Assembly: GCF_003818115.1 (NCBI RefSeq) | Contig: NZ_RPOI01000017.1 | Span: 1-64,000 of the forward strand | Length of the DNA stretch: 64,000 bases | Reading direction: 5' to 3' | From: Citrobacter youngae | GTDB lineage: Bacteria > Pseudomonadota > Gammaproteobacteria > Enterobacterales > Enterobacteriaceae | Shown: positions 47,010-58,775 of the stretch, piece after piece | How the letters are laid out: each line of letters starts with the position of its first letter | How positions within the stretch are numbered: the stretch's first letter is position 1 | Position numbers and translations under genes: made by a program | The notes under the pieces: model-generated | What the model saw: only the letters and a program-made list of their open reading frames with translations | Told to the model about the DNA's origin: nothing | The model's database searches: none

Positions 47010-47798
47010 GTGATTGATAAATCCGCCTTTATTCACCCAACAGCCATTGTCGAAGACGGCGCCAGCATTGGCGCTAATGCTCACATTGGCCCATTTTGTA
47101 TTGTTGGACCCCATGTTGAAATTGGTGAGGGTACCGTACTGAAGTCTCACGTTGTCGTGAATGGCCATACAAAAATTGGTCGCGATAACGAGATTTATCA
47201 GTTTGCCTCCATCGGTGAAGTGAACCAGGACCTGAAATATGCTGGTGAACCGACCCGTGTGGAAATTGGCGATCGCAACCGCATTCGCGAAAGCGTCACC
47301 ATTCATCGTGGCACAGTGCAAGGCGGTGGGTTGACGAAGGTGGGCAGCGATAACTTACTGATGATTAACGCACACGTTGCGCATGATTGTACGGTAGGTA
47401 ACCGTTGCATTCTGGCGAATAACGCGACACTTGCCGGACATGTTTCGCTTGATGATTTTGTTATCATCGGCGGCATGACTGCGGTGCATCAGTTCTGCAT
47501 TATTGGTGCACACGTGATGGTGGGTGGCTGCTCTGGCGTAGCCCAGGACGTCCCGCCATACGTTATCGCCCAGGGTAACCACGCGACGCCATTTGGCGTT
47601 AATATTGAAGGTCTGAAGCGTCGCGGCTTCACCCGTGAAGCCATTACTGCGATCCGCAACGCCTATAAAGCGCTGTACCGCAGCGGCAAAACGCTTGAGG
47701 AAGTGAAACCGGAAATCGCCGAACTGGCGAAGCAGTACCCCGATGTTCAGGCTTTTAGTGACTTCTTTGAACGCTCAACGCGTGGTCTGATTCGTTAA
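47010..47798 (+). CDS. lpxA: UDP-N-acetylglucosamine O-acyltransferase
   Basis: LpxA performs the first acylation of lipid A synthesis. The 262-residue protein is a left-handed beta-helix with hexapeptide repeats from the N-terminus and the catalytic His125 in '[11 protein letters not shown]'. The start is GTG at 47010, three bases after the fabZ stop, and the stop overlaps the lpxB start by one base. Confidence 0.98.
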   Translation: MIDKSAFIHPTAIVEDGASIGANAHIGPFCIVGPHVEIGEGTVLKSHVVVNGHTKIGRDNEIYQFASIGEVNQDLKYAGEPTRVEIGDRNRIRESVTIHRGTVQGGGLTKVGSDNLLMINAHVAHDCTVGNRCILANNATLAGHVSLDDFVIIGGMTAVHQFCIIGAHVMVGGCSGVAQDVPPYVIAQGNHATPFGVNIEGLKRRGFTREAITAIRNAYKALYRSGKTLEEVKPEIAELAKQYPDVQAFSDFFERSTRGLIR

Positions 47799-48946
47799 TG
47801 ACTGAGCAGCGTCCTTTAACGATTGCCCTTGTCGCCGGAGAAACCTCCGGCGATATTCTTGGTGCCGGTTTAATTCGTGCACTCAAGGCCCGTGTTCCCA
47901 ACGCGCGGTTTGTTGGCGTTGCGGGTCCATTGATGCAGGCGGAAGGCTGTGAAGCCTGGTACGAAATGGAAGAACTGGCAGTAATGGGCATTGTAGAAGT
48001 GCTCGGGCGCCTGCGCCGTTTACTGCATATCCGTGCCGATCTCACTCGCCGATTCACCGACCTCAAGCCGGATGTCTTCGTCGGGATTGATGCGCCTGAT
48101 TTCAACATTACCCTCGAAGGCAACCTGAAATCGCAGGGCATAAAAACCATTCATTACGTCAGCCCCTCTGTATGGGCGTGGCGACAGAAACGCGTTTTCA
48201 AAATAGGCAGATCCACCAATATGGTGCTGGCCTTTCTGCCTTTCGAAAAAGCGTTTTATGACAAATTTAACGTCCCGTGCCGCTTCATCGGCCACACTAT
48301 GGCGGATGCCATGCCGCTGGATCCGGATAAAAACGCAGCGCGTGATGTGTTAGGCATTCCTCATGATGCTCACTGCCTGGCGCTTTTGCCTGGGAGTCGC
48401 GGTGCAGAAGTGGAGATGCTCAGCGCCGATTTTCTGAAAACGGCGCAGCTATTACGTCAGCATTATCCGGATCTCGAAGTCGTCGTGCCGTTGGTCAATG
48501 CCAAACGGCGCGAGCAATTTGAACGTATCAAGGCTGAGGTTGCCCCGGAACTTTCCGTGCATATGCTCAATGGAATGGGACGCGAAGCAATGGTCGCCAG
48601 TGATGCTGCGCTGTTGGCCTCTGGCACGGCTGCACTGGAATGTATGCTGGCGAAATGCCCGATGGTGGTTGGCTACCGTATGAAACCTTTCACTTTCTGG
48701 TTGGCAAAACGTCTGGTGAAGACTGATTACGTTTCGCTACCTAACCTACTAGCGGGAAGAGAACTGGTTAAAGAGCTGTTGCAGGATGAATGTGAGCCGC
48801 AGGCGCTGGCGCACGCGTTGCTGCCTCTGTTGGCGAACGGTAAAACCAGCCATGCGATGCACGACACGTTCCGCGAATTGCACCAGCAGATCCGTTGCAA
48901 TGCGGATGAGCAGGCGGCGGATGCAGTCCTGGAGTTAGCACAATGA
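47798..48946 (+). CDS. lpxB: Lipid A disaccharide synthase
   Basis: LpxB joins UDP-diacylglucosamine and lipid X to form the lipid A disaccharide. The 382-residue GT19 enzyme shows '[14 protein letters not shown]' near the start, '[10 protein letters not shown]', '[11 protein letters not shown]' and '[12 protein letters not shown]'. It overlaps rnhB in ATGA. Confidence 0.98.
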   Translation: MTEQRPLTIALVAGETSGDILGAGLIRALKARVPNARFVGVAGPLMQAEGCEAWYEMEELAVMGIVEVLGRLRRLLHIRADLTRRFTDLKPDVFVGIDAPDFNITLEGNLKSQGIKTIHYVSPSVWAWRQKRVFKIGRSTNMVLAFLPFEKAFYDKFNVPCRFIGHTMADAMPLDPDKNAARDVLGIPHDAHCLALLPGSRGAEVEMLSADFLKTAQLLRQHYPDLEVVVPLVNAKRREQFERIKAEVAPELSVHMLNGMGREAMVASDAALLASGTAALECMLAKCPMVVGYRMKPFTFWLAKRLVKTDYVSLPNLLAGRELVKELLQDECEPQALAHALLPLLANGKTSHAMHDTFRELHQQIRCNADEQAADAVLELAQ

Positions 48947-49539
48947 TTGAATTTGTTTATCCACATACGCATTTGGTAGCGGGTGTGGATGAAGTTGGAC
49001 GTGGTCCATTGGTTGGCGCGGTAGTGACTGCCGCGGTCATTCTGGATCCGGCTCGTCCTATTATTGGTCTGAACGACTCAAAAAAACTGTCGGAAAAGCG
49101 TCGTCTGTCACTTTACGATGAAATCCAAGAAAAAGCGTTAAGCTGGAGTTTGGGTCGTGCGGAACCGCATGAAATCGACGAGCTGAACATTTTGCATGCC
49201 ACCATGCTGGCGATGCAGCGTGCGGTTGCGGGTTTGCATATTGCGCCGGAATACGTACTGATTGACGGCAATCGTTGCCCGGCATTACCGATGCCGTCAA
49301 TGGCGGTGGTCAAAGGTGATAGCCGCGTGGCGGAGATTAGCGCTGCGTCGATACTGGCAAAAGTCACCCGTGACGCTGAAATGGCGGCGCTGGATACGGT
49401 TTTCCCGCAGTATGGCTTTGCACAGCACAAAGGTTATCCGACCGCTTTTCATCTGGAAAAGTTGGCACTGCATGGCGCAACAGAGCACCATCGCCGTAGT
49501 TTTGGCCCCGTCAAACGCGCACTGGGACTCACGTCCTGA
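48943..49539 (+). CDS. rnhB: Ribonuclease HII
   Basis: RNase HII cuts RNA-DNA hybrids and single ribonucleotides left in DNA. The 198-residue protein has catalytic Asp16 and Glu17 in '[12 protein letters not shown]' and a further Asp in 'LIDGNRCP'. It lies between lpxB and dnaE in the same transcript, linking envelope and replication genes. Confidence 0.97.
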   Translation: MIEFVYPHTHLVAGVDEVGRGPLVGAVVTAAVILDPARPIIGLNDSKKLSEKRRLSLYDEIQEKALSWSLGRAEPHEIDELNILHATMLAMQRAVAGLHIAPEYVLIDGNRCPALPMPSMAVVKGDSRVAEISAASILAKVTRDAEMAALDTVFPQYGFAQHKGYPTAFHLEKLALHGATEHHRRSFGPVKRALGLTS

Positions 49540-49563
49540 TTCTTGTGTCGAAGGAATCTGAAG

Positions 49564-52500
49564 ATGTCTGAACCTCGTTTCGTCCACCTGCGGGTGCACA
49601 GCGACTACTCCATGATCGATGGGCTGGCGAAAACCGGGCCGCTGGTGAAAAAGGCGGCCGCGTTGGGCATGCCTGCGCTGGCGATCACCGATTTTACCAA
49701 CCTGTGTGGTCTGGTGAAGTTTTACGGAGCGGGTCATGGCGCAGGTATTAAGCCGATTGTTGGCGCAGATTTTCATGTCCGTAGCGAACTATTGGGTGAT
49801 GAACTCACGCAACTGACTGTACTGGCCGCAAATAATACCGGCTACCAGAACCTGACGTTGTTGATATCAAAAGCCTATCAGCGCGGCTATGGCGCAGAAG
49901 GGCCGGTGATCGACAGAGACTGGTTGGTCGAGTTAAAAGAAGGTTTGATTTTGCTCTCCGGCGGTCGTATGGGTGACGTCGGACGCAGCCTGTTGCGTGG
50001 GAACAACGCACTGGTCGACGAGTGCGTGGCGTTTTATGAAGAGTATTTCCCTGATTGCTACTTCCTTGAGCTGATCCGTACCGGTCGACAGGATGAAGAA
50101 AATTACCTGCATGCTGCCGTAGCACTGGCCGAAACACGCGGCCTGCCGGTGGTCGCGACCAACGATGTTCGCTTCCTTGAAACCGGTGACTTTGACGCGC
50201 ATGAAATCCGCGTAGCAATCCACGACGGGTTCACCCTTGATGATCCCAAACGCCCGCGTAACTATTCGCCGCAGCAGTACATGCGCAGCGAAGATGAGAT
50301 GTGCGAGCTGTTCTCCGATATCCCGGAAGCGCTGGAAAACACCGTCGAGATTGCTAAACGTTGCAACGTGACGGTGCGCCTGGGTGAATACTTCCTGCCG
50401 CAGTTCCCGACTGGCGACATGACCACCGAGGATTTCCTCGTCGCGAAATCGCGTGAAGGCCTGGAAGAACGTCTGGAATTTTTGTTCCCCGATCCTGAAG
50501 TTCGCGCGCAGAAGCGCCCGCCTTATGATGAACGTCTGGAAGTTGAACTTAAAGTTATCAACCAGATGGGCTTCCCGGGTTACTTCCTGATCGTAATGGA
50601 ATTTATCCAGTGGTCGAAAGATAACGGTGTACCGGTAGGCCCTGGACGTGGTTCCGGTGCAGGCTCGCTGGTGGCCTACGCGCTGAAAATTACCGACCTT
50701 GATCCGCTGGAATTCGACCTGCTGTTCGAACGTTTCCTGAACCCGGAACGTGTCTCAATGCCCGACTTCGACGTTGACTTCTGTATGGAGAAACGCGACC
50801 AGGTCATCGAACACGTGGCGGAAATGTACGGTCGTGATGCGGTTTCGCAGATTATTACCTTCGGTACGATGGCGGCAAAAGCGGTTATCCGCGACGTGGG
50901 CCGCGTACTGGGTCACCCGTATGGCTTTGTTGACCGTATTTCGAAACTGGTGCCGCCCGATCCGGGCATGACGCTGGCTAAAGCCTTTGAAGCCGAACCT
51001 CAACTGCCGGAAATCTATGAGGCAGATGAAGAGGTTAGAGCGCTTATTGATATGGCGCGCAAGCTGGAAGGTGTCACGCGTAACGCGGGTAAGCACGCCG
51101 GTGGCGTGGTTATCGCACCGACCAAAATTACCGATTTTGCGCCGCTGTACTGCGATGAGCAGGGGCTGCACCCGGTTACCCAGTTTGATAAGAACGACGT
51201 GGAATACGCCGGTCTGGTGAAATTCGACTTCCTCGGTCTGCGTACGCTCACCATCATTAACTGGGCGCTGGAGATGATCAACGCGCGCCGTGAGAAGAAC
51301 GGCGAACCGCCGCTGGATATCGCCGCGATTCCGCTGGACGACAAGAAAAGCTTCGACATGCTGCAACGCTCGGAGACAACAGCCGTCTTCCAGCTTGAAT
51401 CCCGCGGCATGAAAGATCTGATCAAACGTCTGCAGCCTGACTGCTTCGAAGATATGATAGCCCTGGTGGCCCTGTTCCGACCGGGTCCGCTACAGTCAGG
51501 GATGGTAGATAACTTTATCGACCGTAAGCATGGCCGTGAAGAGATTTCCTACCCGGACGTACAATGGCAGCATGAGTGTCTGAAACCGGTACTGGAGCCG
51601 ACCTACGGCATTATCCTGTATCAGGAACAGGTTATGCAGATTGCCCAGGAGCTGTCCGGATACACCCTTGGCGGCGCGGATATGCTGCGTCGTGCGATGG
51701 GTAAGAAAAAGCCGGAAGAGATGGCCAAGCAGCGCGGCACCTTTGAAGAAGGGGCGAAAAAGCGCGGCGTCGACGGCGAACTGGCGATGAAAATCTTTGA
51801 CCTGGTGGAGAAATTCGCCGGTTACGGATTTAACAAATCGCACTCCGCTGCCTATGCGCTGGTTTCTTACCAGACGCTGTGGCTGAAGGCGCATTATCCT
51901 GCCGAGTTTATGGCGGCGGTAATGACCGCCGATATGGATAACACAGAGAAAGTCGTCGGACTGGTGGATGAATGCTGGCGCATGGGGCTCAAAATCCTGC
52001 CGCCGGACATCAACTCCGGGCTTTATCATTTTCACGTGAATGATGATGGCGAGATTGTCTACGGCATCGGCGCGATAAAAGGCGTGGGTGAAGGGCCAAT
52101 TGAGGCTATTATTGAGGCGCGAAATGAAGGTGGTTACTTCCGCGAGCTGTTTGATCTCTGTGCGCGTACGGATATCAAAAAACTCAACCGCCGGGTGCTG
52201 GAAAAGCTAATCATGTCCGGGGCGTTTGACCGCCTTGGCCCGCATCGCGCGGCGTTGATGAACTCGCTCAGCGATGCCCTAAAAGCCGCCGATCAGCATG
52301 CGAAAGCCGAGGCAATTGGTCAGGCTGATATGTTTGGCGTACTGGCGGAAGAGCCGGAACAAATTGAACAGTCTTATGCCAACTGTACGCCGTGGCCGGA
52401 GCAGGTGGTATTAGACGGTGAGCGTGAAACGTTAGGTCTTTACCTGACGGGACACCCGATCAACCAGTATTTAAAAGAAATTGAGCGCTATGTCGGAGGC

Positions 52501-53046
52501 TACAGGCTGAAAGACATGCATCCGACAGAACGTGGTAAAGTCACCACGGCTGCGGGGCTCGTCATTGCTGCGCGGGTAATGGTCACCAAGCGCGGCAATC
52601 GTATCGGCATCTGTACACTGGATGACCGTTCCGGGCGTCTGGAAGTGATGTTATTTACCGATGCTCTGGATAAATACCAGCAATTGCTGGAAAAAGACCG
52701 CATACTTATCGTCAGCGGACAGGTCAGCTTTGATGACTTCAGCGGCGGGCTTAAAATGATGGCCCGTGAAGTCATGGATATTGACGAAGCCCGGGAAAAA
52801 TATGCTCGCGGGCTTGCTATCTCGCTGACGGACAGGCAAATTGATGACCAGCTTTTAAACCGACTCCGTCAGTCTCTGGAACCCCACCGCTCGGGGACAA
52901 TTCCAGTACATCTCTACTATCAGAGGGCGGATGCGCGTGCGCGTTTGCGTTTTGGCGCAACGTGGCGTGTCTCTCCGAGCGATCGTTTGCTAAACGATCT
53001 CCGTGGCCTTATTGGTTCGGAGCAGGTGGAACTGGAGTTTGACTAA
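49564..53046 (+). CDS. dnaE: DNA polymerase III alpha subunit
   Basis: DnaE is the replicative polymerase. The 1160-residue order is a PHP domain ('[13 protein letters not shown]'), palm with the catalytic aspartates in '[12 protein letters not shown]' (about 401 and 403) and '[10 protein letters not shown]' (about 555), fingers, a helix-hairpin-helix region, an OB fold and the tau-binding C-terminus. I chose the ATG at 49564 over an upstream in-frame start at 49543. Confidence 0.98.
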   Translation: MSEPRFVHLRVHSDYSMIDGLAKTGPLVKKAAALGMPALAITDFTNLCGLVKFYGAGHGAGIKPIVGADFHVRSELLGDELTQLTVLAANNTGYQNLTLLISKAYQRGYGAEGPVIDRDWLVELKEGLILLSGGRMGDVGRSLLRGNNALVDECVAFYEEYFPDCYFLELIRTGRQDEENYLHAAVALAETRGLPVVATNDVRFLETGDFDAHEIRVAIHDGFTLDDPKRPRNYSPQQYMRSEDEMCELFSDIPEALENTVEIAKRCNVTVRLGEYFLPQFPTGDMTTEDFLVAKSREGLEERLEFLFPDPEVRAQKRPPYDERLEVELKVINQMGFPGYFLIVMEFIQWSKDNGVPVGPGRGSGAGSLVAYALKITDLDPLEFDLLFERFLNPERVSMPDFDVDFCMEKRDQVIEHVAEMYGRDAVSQIITFGTMAAKAVIRDVGRVLGHPYGFVDRISKLVPPDPGMTLAKAFEAEPQLPEIYEADEEVRALIDMARKLEGVTRNAGKHAGGVVIAPTKITDFAPLYCDEQGLHPVTQFDKNDVEYAGLVKFDFLGLRTLTIINWALEMINARREKNGEPPLDIAAIPLDDKKSFDMLQRSETTAVFQLESRGMKDLIKRLQPDCFEDMIALVALFRPGPLQSGMVDNFIDRKHGREEISYPDVQWQHECLKPVLEPTYGIILYQEQVMQIAQELSGYTLGGADMLRRAMGKKKPEEMAKQRGTFEEGAKKRGVDGELAMKIFDLVEKFAGYGFNKSHSAAYALVSYQTLWLKAHYPAEFMAAVMTADMDNTEKVVGLVDECWRMGLKILPPDINSGLYHFHVNDDGEIVYGIGAIKGVGEGPIEAIIEARNEGGYFRELFDLCARTDIKKLNRRVLEKLIMSGAFDRLGPHRAALMNSLSDALKAADQHAKAEAIGQADMFGVLAEEPEQIEQSYANCTPWPEQVVLDGERETLGLYLTGHPINQYLKEIERYVGGYRLKDMHPTERGKVTTAAGLVIAARVMVTKRGNRIGICTLDDRSGRLEVMLFTDALDKYQQLLEKDRILIVSGQVSFDDFSGGLKMMAREVMDIDEAREKYARGLAISLTDRQIDDQLLNRLRQSLEPHRSGTIPVHLYYQRADARARLRFGATWRVSPSDRLLNDLRGLIGSEQVELEFD

Positions 53047-53058
53047 TACAGGAATACT

Positions 53059-54018
53059 ATGAGTCTGAATTTCCTTGATTTTGAACAGCCGATTGCAGAG
53101 CTGGAAGCAAAAATCGATTCTCTGACTGCGGTTAGCCGTCAGGATGAGAAACTGGATATTAACATCGATGAAGAAGTGCATCGTCTGCGTGAAAAAAGCG
53201 TAGAACTGACGCGTAAAATCTTCGCCGATCTTGGCGCATGGCAGGTAGCCCAACTGGCGCGCCATCCACAGCGTCCGTACACCCTGGATTATGTCCGCCT
53301 GGCATTTGATGAATTTGATGAGCTGGCGGGCGATCGTGCCTATGCGGATGATAAAGCTATCGTCGGCGGCATCGCGCGTCTGGATGGCCGTCCGGTGATG
53401 ATCATTGGTCATCAGAAAGGCCGTGAGACCAAAGAAAAAATCCGTCGTAATTTCGGCATGCCAGCGCCGGAAGGTTATCGCAAAGCGCTGCGTCTGATGG
53501 AAATGGCTGAACGTTTCAATATGCCGATCATTACCTTCATCGACACCCCAGGGGCATACCCGGGCGTGGGCGCGGAAGAACGTGGTCAGTCAGAAGCGAT
53601 TGCGCGCAACCTGCGTGAAATGTCGCGTCTGAGCGTACCGGTTATCTGTACCGTAATCGGTGAAGGTGGCTCCGGCGGCGCGCTGGCGATCGGCGTGGGT
53701 GATAAAGTGAATATGCTGCAGTACAGCACCTATTCCGTTATCTCTCCGGAAGGCTGCGCCTCCATTTTGTGGAAAAGCGCCGACAAAGCGCCGCTGGCCG
53801 CAGAAGCGATGGGCATCATCGCCCCGCGTCTGAAAGAGCTGAAGCTGATTGACTCTATCATCCCGGAACCGTTGGGCGGCGCCCATCGTAACCCGGAAGT
53901 GATGGCGGCATCCCTGAAAGCACAACTGCTGGCCGATCTCGCCGATCTCGACGTGTTAAGCAAAGAAGATTTGAAAAACCGTCGTTACCAGCGTCTGATG
54001 AGCTATGGTTACGCGTAA
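53059..54018 (+). CDS. accA: Acetyl-CoA carboxylase carboxyltransferase alpha subunit
   Basis: AccA and AccD transfer carboxyl from biotin to acetyl-CoA, giving malonyl-CoA. The 319-residue protein has '[18 protein letters not shown]' and '[17 protein letters not shown]', the crotonase-fold oxyanion and CoA loops. It is the last gene of the long cluster and is followed by a strong terminator. Confidence 0.98.
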   Translation: MSLNFLDFEQPIAELEAKIDSLTAVSRQDEKLDINIDEEVHRLREKSVELTRKIFADLGAWQVAQLARHPQRPYTLDYVRLAFDEFDELAGDRAYADDKAIVGGIARLDGRPVMIIGHQKGRETKEKIRRNFGMPAPEGYRKALRLMEMAERFNMPIITFIDTPGAYPGVGAEERGQSEAIARNLREMSRLSVPVICTVIGEGGSGGALAIGVGDKVNMLQYSTYSVISPEGCASILWKSADKAPLAAEAMGIIAPRLKELKLIDSIIPEPLGGAHRNPEVMAASLKAQLLADLADLDVLSKEDLKNRRYQRLMSYGYA

Positions 54019-54033
54019 ACTGCATTAATTCTG

Positions 54034-54065
54034 AAAAGGGCCACAACGCTGTGGCCCTTTTTTTT
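54034..54065 (+). terminator. accA terminator
   Basis: AAAAGGGCCAC/GTGGCCCTTTT with a 6-base loop and a run of eight T. The T run reaches the -35 region of the ldcC promoter. Confidence 0.95.
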
Positions 54066-54093
54066 ACCTGCAGTTTGACCAGGCTATGCTTAA
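54062..54093 (+). promoter_or_regulatory. Sigma-S type ldcC promoter
   Basis: GCTATGCTTAA (54083-54093) matches the sigma-S -10 consensus KCTAYRCTTAA at all eleven positions. A weak TTTTAC (54062-54067) sits 17 bases before TATGCT. Known RpoS control of E. coli ldcC agrees. AGGAGGA follows at 54107-54113 before the start. Confidence 0.78.
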
Positions 54094-54117
54094 CTAAGGT
54101 TTTTCCAGGAGGAACGC

Positions 54118-56256
54118 ATGAATATCATTGCCATCATGGGACCGCATGGCGTCTTTTATAAAGATGAGCCCATCAAGGAACTTGAACGTGCGCTGCAGCA
54201 GCAGGGATTTCAGATTATCTGGCCGCAGAATAGCGTCGACCTGCTGAAGTTTATCGAGCATAACCCGCGAATTTGCGGCGTCATTTTTGACTGGGATGAA
54301 TACAGTCTGGATCTGTGCAGTGACATCAATCAGCTCAACGAGTATCTCCCGCTCTACGCCTTTATTAATACCCATTCGACAATGGATGTCAGTGCGCACG
54401 ACCTGCGCATGGCGCTGTGGTTCTTTGAGTACGCATTGGGCCAGTCTGATGATATTGCTACGCGTATTCGCCAGTACACCAATGAATATCTCGACAACAT
54501 TACGCCTCCTTTTACCAAAGCGCTGTTTACCTATGTGAAGGAAGGGAAATATACCTTCTGCACGCCCGGGCACATGGCGGGAACGGCGTACCAGAAAAGT
54601 CCGGTCGGCTGCCTGTTCTATGATTTCTTTGGCGGTAATACGCTGAAAGCCGACGTGTCCATTTCGGTGACCGAGCTGGGCTCATTGCTTGATCATACCG
54701 GTCCGCACCTGGAAGCGGAGGAGTATATCGCGCGTACTTTTGGTGCCGAGCAGAGCTATATGGTGACCAACGGCACCTCGACATCGAACAAGATTGTCGG
54801 TATGTATGCTGCACCTGCAGGCAGTACGCTCCTGATTGACCGCAACTGCCATAAGTCACTGGCGCATTTGCTGATGATGAGTGATGTGGTGCCAATCTGG
54901 CTGAAGCCTACGCGTAACGCGCTGGGGATCCTCGGCGGTATACCCCGTCGGGAATTTACCCACGCAAGCATTGAACGCAAAGTTGAGGAAACCAATCAGG
55001 CGCAATGGCCGGTCCACGCGGTGATCACCAACTCCACCTATGATGGCCTGTTGTATAACACCAACTGGATCAAACAAACGCTGGATGTGCCCTCCATCCA
55101 TTTTGATTCAGCCTGGGTGCCGTATACCCATTTTCATCCGATCTATCAGGGGAAAAGCGGGATGAGCGGCGAACGGGTTCCGGGAAAGGTGATTTTTGAA
55201 ACCCAGTCCACCCACAAGATGCTGGCGGCGTTGTCACAGGCTTCGCTGATTCATATTAAGGGCGATTATGACGAAGACACGTTCAACGAAGCCTTTATGA
55301 TGCACACCTCTACGTCTCCAAGCTACCCGATTGTTGCGTCTATCGAAACGGCGGCGGCAATGCTGCGTGGCAATTCAGGCAAGCGGTTAATCAATCGTTC
55401 GGTGGAACGGGCGCTGCATTTCCGTAAAGAAGTGCAGCGGCTACGCGAAGAGTCAGATGGCTGGTTCTTTGACATCTGGCAGCCGGAAAGGGTGGATGAA
55501 GCAGAGTGCTGGCCAGTGTCGCCTGGCGAAGACTGGCACGGATTTGTCGATGCTGACGCCGACCACATGTTCCTTGACCCGGTGAAAGTGACCATTCTGA
55601 CGCCGGGAATGGATGAACAGGGAAATATGAGCGAAGAGGGGATCCCCGCAGCGCTGGTGGCGAAATTCCTCGATGAACGCGGCGTCGTCGTCGAGAAAAC
55701 GGGACCGTATAACCTGTTGTTCCTGTTCAGCATTGGTATTGATAAAACCCGGGCGATGGGGCTGCTACGTGGCCTGACGGAATTTAAACGTTCATACGAC
55801 CTGAATTTACGCGTGAAAAATATGCTGCCGGATCTGTATGCCGAAGATCCTGATTTCTATCGTAATATGCGTATTCAGGATCTGGCTCAGGGGATCCATA
55901 AACTGATCCGCCAGCACGATCTCTCCGGGCTGATGCTGCGGGCATTTGATACCTTACCGGAAATGAAAATGACACCTCACCAGGCCTGGCAGCGGCAGAT
56001 CAAGGGTGAAGTCGAAACGGTAGCACTTGATCAACTGGTGGGGCGCGTTTCCGCCAATATGATCCTGCCTTACCCTCCCGGTGTGCCGCTGCTGATGCCC
56101 GGAGAAATGATCACTGCCAAAAGCCGCGCTGTACTCGATTTCCTGCTGATGCTGTGCTCGGTGGGGCAGCGCTACCCTGGATTTGAAACCGATATCCATG
56201 GCGCTAAACTGGGTGAGGACGGCGTGTATCGTGTGAGAGTCCTGAAAATGGCATAA
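54118..56256 (+). CDS. ldcC: Constitutive lysine decarboxylase LdcC
   Basis: LdcC decarboxylates lysine to cadaverine at mild pH. The 712-residue protein has an N-terminal receiver-like wing domain, the PLP-binding core with 'TQSTHKMLAALSQAS' (PLP lysine about 367) and 'FDSAWVPYTHF', and a C-terminal domain. Position after accA and sequence favour LdcC over the acid-induced CadA. It has a strong Shine-Dalgarno and its own promoter. Confidence 0.96.
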   Translation: MNIIAIMGPHGVFYKDEPIKELERALQQQGFQIIWPQNSVDLLKFIEHNPRICGVIFDWDEYSLDLCSDINQLNEYLPLYAFINTHSTMDVSAHDLRMALWFFEYALGQSDDIATRIRQYTNEYLDNITPPFTKALFTYVKEGKYTFCTPGHMAGTAYQKSPVGCLFYDFFGGNTLKADVSISVTELGSLLDHTGPHLEAEEYIARTFGAEQSYMVTNGTSTSNKIVGMYAAPAGSTLLIDRNCHKSLAHLLMMSDVVPIWLKPTRNALGILGGIPRREFTHASIERKVEETNQAQWPVHAVITNSTYDGLLYNTNWIKQTLDVPSIHFDSAWVPYTHFHPIYQGKSGMSGERVPGKVIFETQSTHKMLAALSQASLIHIKGDYDEDTFNEAFMMHTSTSPSYPIVASIETAAAMLRGNSGKRLINRSVERALHFRKEVQRLREESDGWFFDIWQPERVDEAECWPVSPGEDWHGFVDADADHMFLDPVKVTILTPGMDEQGNMSEEGIPAALVAKFLDERGVVVEKTGPYNLLFLFSIGIDKTRAMGLLRGLTEFKRSYDLNLRVKNMLPDLYAEDPDFYRNMRIQDLAQGIHKLIRQHDLSGLMLRAFDTLPEMKMTPHQAWQRQIKGEVETVALDQLVGRVSANMILPYPPGVPLLMPGEMITAKSRAVLDFLLMLCSVGQRYPGFETDIHGAKLGEDGVYRVRVLKMA

Positions 56257-56320
56257 CGACTTGCCTGAACCCGTTGCGCACGAGTAACGTGCTGAGAGTA
56301 AAATTAAAGAGGCGAAGAGC

Positions 56321-56710
56321 ATGCTGGGGTTAAAACAGGTTCACCATATTGCCATTATTGCGACGGACTACAGGGCCAGTAAGGCATTTTACTGCGATGT
56401 ATTAGGTTTCACGTTAATGAGCGAAGCCTACCGGGAAGAGCGTGACTCCTGGAAAGGCGATCTGGCGTTGAACGGCCAGTACGTGATTGAGCTGTTTTCT
56501 TTTCCGTTTCCGCCTTGCCGCCCGAGTCGACCGGAAGCCTGCGGTTTACGCCATCTGGCGTTCAGCGTCGAGGATGTGGAAAAGTCGATTGCTCATCTTG
56601 AAGCCCATCATGTGAAATGTGAGCCGGTGCGCATCGATCCGTTTACCGGCAAACGCTTTACGTTTTTTAACGATCCAGACGGATTACCGCTTGAACTGTA
56701 CGAGCTGTAA
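56321..56710 (+). CDS. yaeR: VOC/glyoxalase-family protein YaeR
   Basis: This is a 129-residue single vicinal-oxygen-chelate domain. Likely metal ligands are His in 'VHHIAIIATD', Glu in 'QYVIELFSF', His in 'LRHLAFSVED' and Glu in 'GLPLELYEL'. The substrate is unknown. It lies between ldcC and tilS, 64 bases after ldcC, as in E. coli. A small G+C hairpin (about 56729-56752), perhaps a degraded REP, follows it. Confidence 0.92.
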   Translation: MLGLKQVHHIAIIATDYRASKAFYCDVLGFTLMSEAYREERDSWKGDLALNGQYVIELFSFPFPPCRPSRPEACGLRHLAFSVEDVEKSIAHLEAHHVKCEPVRIDPFTGKRFTFFNDPDGLPLELYEL

Positions 56711-56771
56711 GGCTTGTCATTGTGGCGTTAGCCCGGTAACGTGCCGGGCAATGCTATTGTAAGCAATCATC

Positions 56772-58064
56772 ATGACGACACTTACACTGAACACTTCACT
56801 TCTGAACACTAACGCGATCCTCGTTGCCTTTAGCGGCGGCCTCGACTCTACCGTACTACTGCATCAGTTGGTGCTGTGGCGAGCGCAGCATCCTGATGTC
56901 GCCCTACGCGCAATCCATATTCATCACGGATTAAGCCCGCACGCAGACAGTTGGGTACAGCACTGTGAGTCGGTATGTGCGCAGTGGCAGGTGCCGCTGG
57001 TGGTTGAACGGGTCCATCTTGAGGATGATGGCCTGGGCATCGAAGCGCAGGCTCGATGCGCGCGCTATCAGGCCTTTGCGCAGACGCTGCTGCCTGGAGA
57101 GGTGCTGATGACCGCTCAGCATCTGGACGATCAATGTGAGACATTTTTGTTAGCGCTTAAGCGTGGCAGCGGTCCTGCCGGACTTTCCGCCATGGGCGAA
57201 AACTCACCGTTCGCCGGAACCCAACTGATTCGACCGTTGCTGGCGCAAACGCGAGAGGCGCTTGAAACTTGGGCGCGCCAGCATGAATTACGCTGGATTG
57301 AAGATGAAAGCAATCAGGATGACACCTACGATCGCAATTTCCTCAGGTTGCGCGTTACCCCATTGCTCCAACAGCGCTGGCCGCACTTCGCGCAAGCCAC
57401 TGCTCGCAGCGCCGCGCTGTGCGCCGAGCAGGAGAGCTTACTGGATGAACTGCTGGCCAGCGATTTAGCCAACTGTGTTATGGCGCAAGGTACACTCTTG
57501 CTCGGGCCATTAATGACGATGAGTACTGTACGACGTGCCGCGCTGCTTCGTCGCTGGCTGGCGGGGTTAAATGCGCCGATGCCTTCCCGTGATGGGCTGG
57601 AACGTATCTGGCAGGAAGTGGCGCTGGCACGGGAAGATGCGTCACCAAGTTTTCGCCTCGGGGAGTACGAGGTCCGTCGTTATCAGTCACAGCTGTGGTG
57701 GGTGAAATCAGTCGATGGGCAAAGCGAAACTATTATCCCGTGGTTAGAGTGGAAAACACCGTTGACGCTGCCTGCCGGATTGGGTTCGGTTCAGTTAATC
57801 TCTGCGGGTGATTTGCGCTTGCCACAAGCGGATGAAGTCGTCAGTATCCGTTTTAAAGCGCCAGGGTTATTGCATATTGTCGGGCGTAACGGCGGACGGA
57901 AATTAAAAAAAATCTGGCAGGAGCAGGGTATTCCTCCCTGGCGGCGAGATTCCACGCCATTACTGTTTTACGGTGACACGTTGATTGCGGCAGCAGGGGT
58001 TTTCGTGACGCATGAAGGGCTGGCAAAAGGTGAAGAAGGTGTGAGTCTGGTGTGGCGTGCCTGA
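56772..58064 (+). CDS. tilS: tRNA(Ile)-lysidine synthetase
   Basis: TilS converts cytidine 34 of the AUA-reading tRNA(Ile) to lysidine, an essential step. The 430-residue protein has the PP-loop '[15 protein letters not shown]' (SGGLDS at 21-26), the tRNA-binding middle domain and a C-terminal domain. It ends '..GVSLVWRA' with a TGA that is part of a REP element, two residues shorter than the E. coli protein. Confidence 0.97.
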   Translation: MTTLTLNTSLLNTNAILVAFSGGLDSTVLLHQLVLWRAQHPDVALRAIHIHHGLSPHADSWVQHCESVCAQWQVPLVVERVHLEDDGLGIEAQARCARYQAFAQTLLPGEVLMTAQHLDDQCETFLLALKRGSGPAGLSAMGENSPFAGTQLIRPLLAQTREALETWARQHELRWIEDESNQDDTYDRNFLRLRVTPLLQQRWPHFAQATARSAALCAEQESLLDELLASDLANCVMAQGTLLLGPLMTMSTVRRAALLRRWLAGLNAPMPSRDGLERIWQEVALAREDASPSFRLGEYEVRRYQSQLWWVKSVDGQSETIIPWLEWKTPLTLPAGLGSVQLISAGDLRLPQADEVVSIRFKAPGLLHIVGRNGGRKLKKIWQEQGIPPWRRDSTPLLFYGDTLIAAAGVFVTHEGLAKGEEGVSLVWRA

Positions 58065-58117
58065 TGGCGCGGCGCTTATCAGGCCTACGTATCGTATGGA
58101 AAGTAGGCCGGATAAGG
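58059..58117. repeat. REP pair overlapping the tilS stop codon
   Basis: GCCTGATGGCGC to GCTTATCAGGCCTACG begins inside tilS, so its GCCTGA gives the last codon and the stop. A second partial unit, AGTAGGCCGGATAAG, follows. The pair fills the gap to convergent rof. Confidence 0.85.
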
Positions 58118-58128
58118 TGCAAGAAAGG

Positions 58129-58389
58129 TTAAGATTCGCTGACCACCACGGTACCAATTTGCGGGTGACTGAAACTGGCAATTTTGTCGAGGCGAAGCTC
58201 ACGGGTTTCACCCGAAACATCGGCGACCAGATATTCCACATTTTTGCGGGAAACCAGGTCATTTGCTTTTGCCTGTAGAACTTCGCCATCTTTGAGCGCC
58301 AGCGTCAGTAACAAATGGTGCTGGCAGGCGAGTTCAAGATTGTCGTAATCATCACAGTTGATGGGTTGATACGTTTCATTCATTGACAT
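58129..58389 (-). CDS. rof: Rho-binding antiterminator Rof
   Basis: Rof binds Rho and blocks RNA entry, reducing Rho-dependent termination. The 84- to 86-residue acidic protein has the Sm-like beta fold and '[15 protein letters not shown]' near the N-terminus. Two start codons are possible, at 58389 and 58383; GGTGAG precedes the first. It overlaps yaeP by 14 bases, so the two are probably translated together. Confidence 0.94.
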   Translation of the reverse strand: MSMNETYQPINCDDYDNLELACQHHLLLTLALKDGEVLQAKANDLVSRKNVEYLVADVSGETRELRLDKIASFSHPQIGTVVVSES

Positions 58390-58576
58390 AATCGCTCACC
58401 AGTAAGTTCGCGGCAGCATAGGCCGCCTTTTCCCTGACCGACTCTGAAAGGGCGCTGTCTGCCGCCACTTCATTAAGTACCTTCAATACGCAACCCAGCG
58501 CATCCGGGACATACCCTAAGTCTCCGCTGGCGATTTCCGCGTACCGCTTGCGTATTAACTCACAATATTTTTCCAC
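58376..58576 (-). CDS. yaeP: UPF0253 family protein YaeP
   Basis: A 66-residue protein of unknown function, mostly helical, ending '[11 protein letters not shown]'. I chose the GTG at 58576: GGAGGG lies four bases upstream and the product then starts (V)[17 protein letters not shown] as in E. coli. It heads the pair yaeP-rof, which suggests a link to Rho control, though none is proven here. Confidence 0.92.
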   Translation of the reverse strand: MEKYCELIRKRYAEIASGDLGYVPDALGCVLKVLNEVAADSALSESVREKAAYAAANLLVSDYVNE

Positions 58577-58775
58577 ATGCCCTCCTGTCAGCACTCTGAC
58601 TTAACCGTGGATGCAAGTCTAAGCCTACGAAGATAAACTCTGTTTAGCAAGGTGACTATACCATACTCATTCAAGCAATATCAGCGCCTTGATAGACGGT
58701 ACACACGTCAGTCGTTAGCAGCCTTTTGCCGCAGTTTTCGCTACAATGGCTGCCTGATTCAAAAGGAGTTCTCCC

